Shown here: positions 57,783 through 64,000 of the stretch, piece by piece | Layout: the number at the start of each line of letters is the position of its first letter | Numbering within the stretch: the first letter of the stretch is position 1 | Notes under the pieces: model-generated | Database searches by the model: none | What the model was told of the DNA's origin: nothing | What the model saw: only the letters and a program-made list of their open reading frames with translations | From: Eubacteriales bacterium | GTDB lineage: Bacteria > Bacillota > Clostridia > Lachnospirales > Lachnospiraceae | Assembly (NCBI GenBank): GCA_030524175.1 | Contig: JAUNHC010000004.1 | Span: forward strand, 62,001 to 126,000 | Reading direction: 5' to 3' | Length of the DNA stretch: 64,000 bases | Position numbers and translations under genes: made by a program

Positions 57783-58663
57783 AAATGGGCTTAGTGACTT
57801 TGAAGGAAATATTAAGTGAAAGTATAGAAAAAAAATATGCAGTAGGAGCGTTTGATACCCTGGATGATAATTTCACAGAAGCGATTATCGAAGCAGCAGA
57901 GGAAGAGGGGCTGCCCGTGATTCTTATGATACCTAATTTTTTCTGGGAGAAAAATGATCTGTCGTTTTATTTCACAAGACTGTTAGACCGGTGCCGGAGA
58001 GCAACTGTGCCTGTATGTCTTCATCTTGACCACGGCCGTTCCTTTGAGGATGTGATGAAAGCTATTCACGGAGGCTGTACTTCTGTTATGTTTGACGGTT
58101 CTGCACTCCCTATAGAAGAGAATATTGCCGTCACCAGAAAAGTTGTTGAGGCGGCCCATGCCTGCGGCGTGAGCGTTGAGGCTGAAATCGGTCATGTGGC
58201 CAGCCCGGAAGGGGAACTGCAGGCAAGTGAAGCAGATGAAACCATGTATACCAGCCCGGAAGATGCAGCTCACTTTGTGCAGCAGACACAGGTGGATGCA
58301 CTGGCCGTTGCAGTAGGAACCGTACATGGAATATACAAAGGAACCCCGAAAATTGACACCCGCAGACTGGATGAAATACGCAGCAGAGTATCCATTCCCC
58401 TTGTCCTTCACGGCGGCTCCGGCCTGCCGGAAGAAGAATTCCGGGCCGCCATCGCCCACGGCATTAATAAAGTAAACTTCTTCACAGGCCTCTCCCTGGA
58501 AGCCGTAAAAGCCATCAGGCAGACATTAGATGATGCCCCAACCGGAAAAGTTCACTACATTGAGCTAAAAGAAGCCTCTCACACGGCCGTAAAAAATACC
58601 ATCAAACACCAAATGAAAATATTTGGGACTCTTCCCTTTAACCGGAAATTGCTTGTCCAGTAA
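57779..58663 (+). CDS. Class II aldolase, fructose-bisphosphate/tagatose-bisphosphate family
   Basis: The 294-residue protein has the class II features: catalytic Asp84 and zinc ligand His85 in LHLDHGRS, the block VEAEIGHVASPEGE, His183 in GTVHGIYKG, and His211 in LVLHGGSG. It resembles the GatY/KbaY/FbaA group. ATG 57779 overlaps the kinase stop; ATG 57785 (MGLVTLKEIL) has better spacing from GGAG. It would cleave the phosphorylated product to a triose phosphate and a second fragment, linking the island to glycolysis. Repeat element copy 2 follows directly after its stop. Confidence 0.9.
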   Translation: MKMGLVTLKEILSESIEKKYAVGAFDTLDDNFTEAIIEAAEEEGLPVILMIPNFFWEKNDLSFYFTRLLDRCRRATVPVCLHLDHGRSFEDVMKAIHGGCTSVMFDGSALPIEENIAVTRKVVEAAHACGVSVEAEIGHVASPEGELQASEADETMYTSPEDAAHFVQQTQVDALAVAVGTVHGIYKGTPKIDTRRLDEIRSRVSIPLVLHGGSGLPEEEFRAAIAHGINKVNFFTGLSLEAVKAIRQTLDDAPTGKVHYIELKEASHTAVKNTIKHQMKIFGTLPFNRKLLVQ

Positions 58664-59087
58664 GGGGTTGCGAGAGGGGCAAGCTCAGAGTTGCGAAGCC
58701 CGCATGCCCCTCTCGCGCTCTCCCCTGTTGGGCACGCTGGGCTGTGGTTTACCAGAGGGTGTTGGAGGGGACTAGATGTGGGAATGAGAAGATGGAGTAT
58801 GAAGAGAGGCCGCTGTGTTGGAGAAGACAGCGGTTATTTTTGTTTTGTATTTTTTTGAACTCTGATGCAAGGAGAACATAGCTCAGGGAGGTGATGCTTA
58901 TTTTTCTCATGCACGGACAGTATATCTCAAGGAAGCTCTATTCGTGTAGCTCCAGCGTACATCAAGAAAGCTGCGGTAAATTCGTAAAGTTTCACCCAAT
59001 TCCTCTGCGCACCCACCACCTGCGTGCCCAACAGGGGAGAGCTCGAGAGGGGCATGCGGGCTTCGCAACTCTGAGCTTGCCCTCTCG
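58664..59087. mobile_element. Palindrome-flanked repeat element, copy 2
   Basis: Inverted termini lie at 58671-58736 and 59023-59087. The arms match copy 1 except for the missing C in the right arm. The core shares long blocks with copy 1 (CTTATTTTTCTCATGCACGG; GGTAAATTCG...AAAGTTTCACCC). Same orientation as copy 1. It begins with GGGGTTG directly after the aldolase stop. The frame beginning LIFLMHGQY diverges from that of copy 1 partway, so I do not call a gene. Confidence 0.85.
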
Positions 59088-59143
59088 AAATACTCCCGCA
59101 GCCAATTCCTTCATCTCAAAATAGACCAAATAAAATAATCTAA

Positions 59144-59190
59144 TAAAAAAAAGAGAGCAATCACATGACGGTATGATTGCTCTCCCTTTT
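59144..59190 (-). terminator. Terminator of rpsT
   Basis: GAGAGCAATCA (59153-59163) and TGATTGCTCTC (59174-59184) form a perfect 11-bp stem. On the minus strand it is followed by a T9 run. Confidence 0.92.
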
Positions 59191-59225
59191 AATTATAAGC
59201 TTATAACTAAAAATTACCTCTTCTA

Positions 59226-59489
59226 TTAGCCGATGCTGTTAACGGCTTTTGTTAAACGAGAAACTTTTCTTGCGCAGTTGTTTTTGTGGTAAACTCCTTT
59301 AGAAGTTGCTTTGCTGATTGTGGAGATTGCATCTTTTAATGCGGTCTCAGCAACTGCCTTGTCGTTGTTTGCTACAGCAGCTTCAACTTTCTTGATGGAT
59401 GTCTTAACAGCAGATCTGACAGCTTTATTTCTCGCAGCTTTTGTCTTGTTTACTAAAATTCTTTTTTTAGCAGATTTGATATTAGCCAA
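59226..59489 (-). CDS. rpsT: 30S ribosomal protein S20
   Basis: The 87-residue protein begins at TTG 59489 (LANIKSAKKR, read as Met-Ala-Asn), with GGAGG eight bases upstream; an earlier frame start would translate the ribosome site. It is rich in Lys and Ala with two long helices, as in all S20 proteins. It binds 16S rRNA early in assembly. It is transcribed opposite to holA and gpr, as is common in Clostridia. Confidence 0.97.
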   Translation of the reverse strand: MANIKSAKKRILVNKTKAARNKAVRSAVKTSIKKVEAAVANNDKAVAETALKDAISTISKATSKGVYHKNNCARKVSRLTKAVNSIG

Positions 59490-59583
59490 TTCGTACACCT
59501 CCAATTCCAGGATAAAATAATAGTGAAAATATTTTCTTCTCCATAGAAACAGACACGGGCGTTTCTATGAAACATGCTTATAT

Positions 59584-59612
59584 AGTTTAGTATAATTGCC
59601 AGAGAATGTCAA
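59584..59612 (-). promoter_or_regulatory. Promoter of rpsT
   Basis: Minus-strand TTGACA (59607-59612) and TAAACT (59584-59589) with 17-base spacing. The ~90-base leader could host S20 autoregulation but no structure was identified. Confidence 0.65.
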
Positions 59613-59706
59613 TACATATTTCTGCAAAAAATGTAAAAAATAAAAAGAAATAAGCTGCTGGACATGAAATAAAGTACAGCAAAAAAGGAAGCTGGAGGAT
59701 GAAAGG

Positions 59707-60615
59707 ATGTTGGGAAATTATCGAATCAGAACAGACCTGGCAGTGGAGACAACAGAGCGGTATAAAGAGGAAAATGTAGAGATCCGCGGGGTGGAGATCA
59801 AGGAGGATTATGATAAAGAGAAGGATATACGTACGACGGTGGTAAAAATTAAGACTGAGAACGGTGCAAAGGCTATGGGCAGGCCTCAGGGAAATTATAT
59901 TACCATTGAGGCACCTAATCTTTCGTCTCCGGATGAGGATTACCACAGGGAGGTTTCTGAGGAGGTGGCGAAACATCTGAGACAGCTTATCGATCTTTCA
60001 AAAGAGCAGTCGATTCTGGTAGTGGGACTTGGAAACCAGGGTATCACAGCGGATTCGCTGGGTCCCCATGTGGTGGAGAATCTGCGCATGACAAGACATA
60101 TCATCCGTGAATATGGTCTTAAGGGCATGGGGGAAGAGAAAATGCACCGCACCAGCGGCATTATTCCGGGAGTTATGGCTCAGACAGGCATGGAGACATC
60201 TGAGATCATACAGGGTGTTGTTTCTGAGACTCAGCCTGATGTGGTCATTGCCATCGACGCACTGGCTGCACGCAGTACAAGAAGACTGAACCGCACCATT
60301 CAGATCACGGATACGGGAATCAATCCGGGCTCCGGCGTGGGAAACCACCGTATCGGGCTTACAGAGGAAAACCTGCAGGTAAAAGTGATAGGCATCGGTG
60401 TGCCTACAGTGGTGGACGCTGCCACTATTGTTCACGATTCCATGGCTCATCTTCTGGATGCTCTGGATGAAGCGGAGCAAAAGGAATTTCTTGAGGAAAT
60501 GATCTCGCCCCATCTTCATAGTATGTTTGTCACCCCAAAGGATGTGGATGAAACAGTAAAATATTTAAGCTTTACCATTTCCGAGGGACTGAATCTTGCT
60601 TTTGCACAAGTATAA
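59707..60615 (+). CDS. gpr: Germination protease GPR
   Basis: GPR degrades small acid-soluble spore proteins when spores germinate. The 302-residue zymogen has the prosegment RTDLAVE near the start, then LVVGLGNQGITADSLGPHVVENL and HRTSGIIPGVMAQTGMETSE, which contain the conserved active-site region of this aspartic-type peptidase. Somewhat shorter than the Bacillus enzyme. ATG 59707 has GGAGG eight bases upstream. I could not pick a convincing sigma-G promoter in the AT-rich gap before it. Presence marks the organism as a spore former. Confidence 0.95.
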   Translation: MLGNYRIRTDLAVETTERYKEENVEIRGVEIKEDYDKEKDIRTTVVKIKTENGAKAMGRPQGNYITIEAPNLSSPDEDYHREVSEEVAKHLRQLIDLSKEQSILVVGLGNQGITADSLGPHVVENLRMTRHIIREYGLKGMGEEKMHRTSGIIPGVMAQTGMETSEIIQGVVSETQPDVVIAIDALAARSTRRLNRTIQITDTGINPGSGVGNHRIGLTEENLQVKVIGIGVPTVVDAATIVHDSMAHLLDALDEAEQKEFLEEMISPHLHSMFVTPKDVDETVKYLSFTISEGLNLAFAQV

Positions 60616-60658
60616 TCCGTCCGGTTCTGTCATAGGATACCTTTAAAGAGGTGATTGT

Positions 60659-62083
60659 GTGACAAATTTCCAGAGGGCATTCTGTGTATTTTTAAGCCTG
60701 TGTTTTTTTCTCGTTCTGGCTGTGATGCCGGGGCCTTTTTTCCTGCGCGGCAATGTGTACAGGCAGTTCCCGCTGTATTGCTTTCTGGAAGATGAGGCCA
60801 CCGATATACCTCAGAGCGAAGACCCTGAGACTTACGAAAAAATTATTGAGAGTAATGCTGATTACCTTGGGAAAAAGGCTCAGGAGGAGAATCATTCCCA
60901 ACAAGAGGAAACTTTGCTTGCCAAGGCTGCAAAAGAACAGGCGGCTGCAGAGAAAAAAAAGGATACTTCTTCAAAGGACAAAGACAAAACCCAAAAAGAG
61001 GACAAACTTCAGGAAGAAAAATCAGAAGAGGACAGCAGCCTGCAGGATGAAGAAGACAGTAGGGATACTGAAAAGAAAGAAAACAACACGGCAGATACAA
61101 AGTCTGAAGATGAAACAAAAGGTCAGGATTCACAAGATAAAGGGTTAGACAGCAAAAAAAATGCACAGGGTGAGACTCAGGGTGATAAGGCTCAGGGCGA
61201 GGACGAGGGCGATAAGCCCCAAGGTGAGGAACAGGGCGGAGATTCCCGGGGAGAAGACCTGAGGGCTGCGGCTGCGGCCATTGAACCTCATCCTGTGGTT
61301 GATCTTTCTCCGGAAAGTCTGGCTGACTATGATTATCTTCTGGGTCAGTTTTTTATCCTGGATCCTAATACGGCCACCAGTGCAGACCAGCTCAATGCAG
61401 CCCGGTTCCTGGGTGAGGACTTTACCATGAAGCAGGATGCCTCGGCACCCCAGATACTCATTTACCACAGCCACTCCCAGGAAACCTTTGTGGATTCACG
61501 GGAAGGGGAACCGGAGGATACTGTTGTGGGGGTAGGGAATTACCTGACTCAGCTTCTCACAGACACATATGGGTATAATGTCATGCATGTGACAGAAACC
61601 TTTGACATAATTGACGGTGAAATTGACCGCAGCCGGGCATATGATTATGCCCGGGAGTACATTGAACAGGTTCTTGAGGAAAATCCTAGTATTGAGGTGA
61701 TCATTGACCTGCACAGGGACGGCGTGCCGGAGGACCGTCATCTGGTGACGGAGATCAACGGAAAAGACACGGCACAGATCATGTTTTACAACGGTTTAAG
61801 CTATACGGTGAGCCACGGGAAGGTGGAATACCTGCCTAATCCCTATATTGAAGATAACCTGGCTTTTTCTTTTCAGCTGGAATATCAGGCAGCACAGTAT
61901 TATCCTGATATTTACCGTGGAATTTACCTTGCTGGCCTCCGGTATAACCTGCATCTGCGCCCGAAGGCCCTTCTTTTGGAGGCGGGAGCCCAGACCAATA
62001 CGGTGCAGGAGGTGAAGAATGCAATGGAGCCCTTTGCAGATATCCTTGACAGAGTATTAAAAGGCGGTGACAAACCAAGGTAA
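60659..62083 (+). CDS. spoIIP: Stage II sporulation protein P
   Basis: SpoIIP is the amidase/endopeptidase of the engulfment machine DMP. The 474-residue protein starts at GTG 60659 with AGAGGTGA upstream. It has one N-terminal helix (about 5-25), a very acidic/basic low-complexity linker of Lys, Glu, Asp and Gln (about 75-205), and the C-terminal SpoIIP domain (about 235-470) with IYHSHSQETF, VIIDLHRDGVPEDRH and LLEAGAQTNT. The linker is longer than in Bacillus. It follows gpr, as is usual in Clostridia. Confidence 0.95.
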   Translation: MTNFQRAFCVFLSLCFFLVLAVMPGPFFLRGNVYRQFPLYCFLEDEATDIPQSEDPETYEKIIESNADYLGKKAQEENHSQQEETLLAKAAKEQAAAEKKKDTSSKDKDKTQKEDKLQEEKSEEDSSLQDEEDSRDTEKKENNTADTKSEDETKGQDSQDKGLDSKKNAQGETQGDKAQGEDEGDKPQGEEQGGDSRGEDLRAAAAAIEPHPVVDLSPESLADYDYLLGQFFILDPNTATSADQLNAARFLGEDFTMKQDASAPQILIYHSHSQETFVDSREGEPEDTVVGVGNYLTQLLTDTYGYNVMHVTETFDIIDGEIDRSRAYDYAREYIEQVLEENPSIEVIIDLHRDGVPEDRHLVTEINGKDTAQIMFYNGLSYTVSHGKVEYLPNPYIEDNLAFSFQLEYQAAQYYPDIYRGIYLAGLRYNLHLRPKALLLEAGAQTNTVQEVKNAMEPFADILDRVLKGGDKPR

Positions 62084-62147
62084 ATTGTGCTATAATACAA
62101 AATTAGCAAACAGACAGTAAGATGAAGATAGAGGAGGAACTCCTGGA

Positions 62148-63956
62148 ATGATAGACCAGAGTAAAATTCGTAATTTCTGTATTATTGCACATATTGATCA
62201 CGGAAAATCCACACTGGCCGACAGGATTATTGAGAAAACAGGCCTTCTCACCGAGCGTGAGATGCAGTCCCAGGTACTGGACAATATGGATTTGGAACGG
62301 GAGCGCGGAATTACTATAAAATCCCAGGCCGTGCGTATTGTCTACAGGGCAAAAGACGGTGAAGAATATATTTTTAATTTAATTGATACCCCAGGTCATG
62401 TAGATTTTAACTATGAGGTGTCTCGAAGCCTGGCAGCCTGCGACGGTGCCATTCTGGTGGTGGATGCTGCACAGGGGATCGAAGCTCAGACCCTGGCAAA
62501 TGTTTACCTTGCTCTTGACCATGACCTGGATGTGCTTCCGGTGATCAATAAAATTGACCTTCCAAGTGCAGATCCGTCCCGGGTTATCAGTGAAATAGAG
62601 GATGTTATCGGGCTGGAAGCTCATGATGCGCCTCAGATATCTGCCAAGACAGGCATAAATATTGAAGATGTTCTGGAGCAGATCGTGAAGAAAATCCCGG
62701 CGCCCCAGGGAGACGTTCAGGCCCCCTTGAAGGCTTTGATTTTTGACTCCATCTATGATCCGTATAAAGGGGTGATCGTATTCTGCCGTATTATGGACGG
62801 CAGCGTGAAAAAAGGAACCCCCATCAGGATGATGGCTACCGGATTTAAGACGGAAGTGGTGGAAGTGGGATATTTCGGCGCAGGACAGTTTCTCCCCTGT
62901 GAGGAGCTGACCGCAGGAATGGTTGGTTATATCACTGCCAGTATTAAAAATGTACAGGATACACGGGTTGGTGATACAGTCACTGACGATTCCCGTCCCT
63001 GCGCAGAGGCACTGCCGGGATACAAAAAAGTAAATCCCATGGTTTACTGCGGGCTTTATCCGGCAGATGGTGCCAAATACGGAGATTTGCGGGACGCTCT
63101 GGAGAAACTCCAGCTTAACGATGCTTCTCTTTTCTATGAGCCGGAGACTTCCGTGGCCTTAGGATTTGGGTTCCGCTGCGGTTTTCTGGGACTGCTTCAC
63201 CTGGAGATCATCCAGGAACGTTTGGAGAGAGAGTACAATCTTGATTTAGTCACTACCGCGCCCAGTGTTATCTATAAAGTGTATAAGACAAATGGGGAGG
63301 TAATGGATCTGACTAACCCCACCAACCTTCCGGACCCTTCCGAGATTGAATACATGGAAGAGCCTATGGTCAATGCAGAGATTATGGTGACTACAGAGTT
63401 TATCGGAGCCATTATGGATCTCTGCCAGGAGCGCAGGGGCCAGTATCTGGGAATGGATTATATGGAAGAGACACGTGCTCTTTTGAAGTACAAGCTTCCA
63501 TTGAATGAAATAATTTACGACTTTTTTGACGCCCTGAAGTCCCGTTCCAGAGGGTATGCGTCCCTGGACTATGAGCTTTGCGGTTATGAGCGCAGCGAGC
63601 TTGTGAAGCTGGATATTCTGGTGAACAAAGAGGAAGTGGATGCATTGTCCTTTATTGTCCACGGGGATACCGCTTATGAGCGGGGCCGTAAAATGTGTGA
63701 AAAATTGAAGGAAGAAATCCCCCGCCAGCTTTTTGAGATTCCTATCCAGGCAGCAGTAGGCAGTAAGATCATCGCCAGGGAGACTGTAAAGGCCATGCGC
63801 AAGGATGTGCTGGCAAAGTGCTATGGCGGAGATATTACCAGAAAGAAGAAGCTGCTGGAGAAACAAAAAGAAGGCAAGAAGCGTATGCGCCAGGTGGGAA
63901 ATGTGGAGATACCTCAGAAAGCCTTTATGAGTGTATTGAAGCTGGATGATAAATGA
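62148..63956 (+). CDS. lepA: Translation elongation factor 4
   Basis: LepA is a ribosome-bound GTPase that remodels stalled or paused ribosomes. The 602-residue protein has G1 AHIDHGKST, the G3 region DTPGHVDF, G4 NKID, and the LepA-specific C-terminal domain ending [23 protein letters not shown] 62148 follows GAGGAGGA. Full length. The last 44 bases of the window show no gene; hemW would be expected next in Clostridia. Confidence 0.98.
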   Translation: MIDQSKIRNFCIIAHIDHGKSTLADRIIEKTGLLTEREMQSQVLDNMDLERERGITIKSQAVRIVYRAKDGEEYIFNLIDTPGHVDFNYEVSRSLAACDGAILVVDAAQGIEAQTLANVYLALDHDLDVLPVINKIDLPSADPSRVISEIEDVIGLEAHDAPQISAKTGINIEDVLEQIVKKIPAPQGDVQAPLKALIFDSIYDPYKGVIVFCRIMDGSVKKGTPIRMMATGFKTEVVEVGYFGAGQFLPCEELTAGMVGYITASIKNVQDTRVGDTVTDDSRPCAEALPGYKKVNPMVYCGLYPADGAKYGDLRDALEKLQLNDASLFYEPETSVALGFGFRCGFLGLLHLEIIQERLEREYNLDLVTTAPSVIYKVYKTNGEVMDLTNPTNLPDPSEIEYMEEPMVNAEIMVTTEFIGAIMDLCQERRGQYLGMDYMEETRALLKYKLPLNEIIYDFFDALKSRSRGYASLDYELCGYERSELVKLDILVNKEEVDALSFIVHGDTAYERGRKMCEKLKEEIPRQLFEIPIQAAVGSKIIARETVKAMRKDVLAKCYGGDITRKKKLLEKQKEGKKRMRQVGNVEIPQKAFMSVLKLDDK

Positions 63957-64000
63957 CCGGAGGCCATTGTGCGGGGCAGAGCGCTGACATTGTCCCGTTT

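Noticed and set aside
45424-59087. Composite transposon or genomic island with integrase
   Set aside because: No transposase, integrase, tRNA target or attachment-site duplication is present; only repeat recombination is supported.

Overview
The window is chromosomal DNA of a low-to-mid GC, spore-forming, Gram-positive anaerobe of the Clostridia, most probably a gut Lachnospiraceae. The evidence is the order comEA, response regulator, kinase, GerMN lipoprotein, comEC, holA ... rpsT, gpr, spoIIP, lepA; the sporulation genes gpr and spoIIP; lipobox binding proteins; AGGAGG ribosome sites with some TTG/GTG starts; and YesMN, feoAAB and RpiR-type genes. The genus cannot be fixed from the sequence alone. 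No rRNA, tRNA, CRISPR array, prophage or transposase was seen.

Layout. 1-181: the start of a MarR-type regulator (minus strand) with a promoter and operator. 473-6883 (minus): a 2-aminoethylphosphonate uptake and catabolism operon (RpiR regulator, ABC ATPase, fused permease, binding lipoprotein, phnW, phnX). 7368-10509: a phospholipase D-type membrane enzyme, then 1.3 kb of noncoding repeats (a nested ~300-bp palindrome and seven 84-bp hairpin units), then a DtxR-type regulator. 10752-15443: an EamA exporter, an AT-rich cysteine hydrolase, and a guanine riboswitch-led guaD plus purine permease operon. 15949-22584: an AI-2E family transporter and a two-component system divergent from a linearmycin-resistance-like ABC exporter. 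23020-24033: an Rpn-type nuclease. 24139-30422: argG divergent from argCJBD. 30631-33681: feoA, feoA, feoB and a Cys-rich FeoB partner. 34095-37533: two XRE regulators, a DUF3169 protein and a NatAB-like ABC exporter. 37641-45415: the competence and two-component block through holA. 46128-58663: a sugar/polyol catabolic island. 59226-63956: rpsT (minus), then gpr, spoIIP and lepA.

Most striking observations. (1) The catabolic island (CUT1 ABC transporter, two zinc dehydrogenases, YesMN two-component system, 2-hydroxyacid dehydrogenase, FGGY kinase, class II aldolase) sits between holA and rpsT, which are normally adjacent. It is bracketed by two same-orientation ~418-bp elements with 66-bp inverted termini. 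(2) Several genes (argC, argJ, lnrM-like, and argB in single copy) are preceded by short units that each carry hairpins plus a Shine-Dalgarno sequence, repeated three times in tandem at three loci and ending at the start codon. (3) There is an array of 84-bp hairpin repeats of unknown role. (4) Candidate operators can be read directly for the RpiR, XRE, DtxR-type, ArgR and MarR regulators.

Functionally the window joins scavenging (phosphonate, purines, iron, a polyol or sugar acid) with envelope stress export (two ABC-2 systems), arginine synthesis, competence and sporulation. All functional calls rest on recognised protein motifs and gene context; no database search was run.
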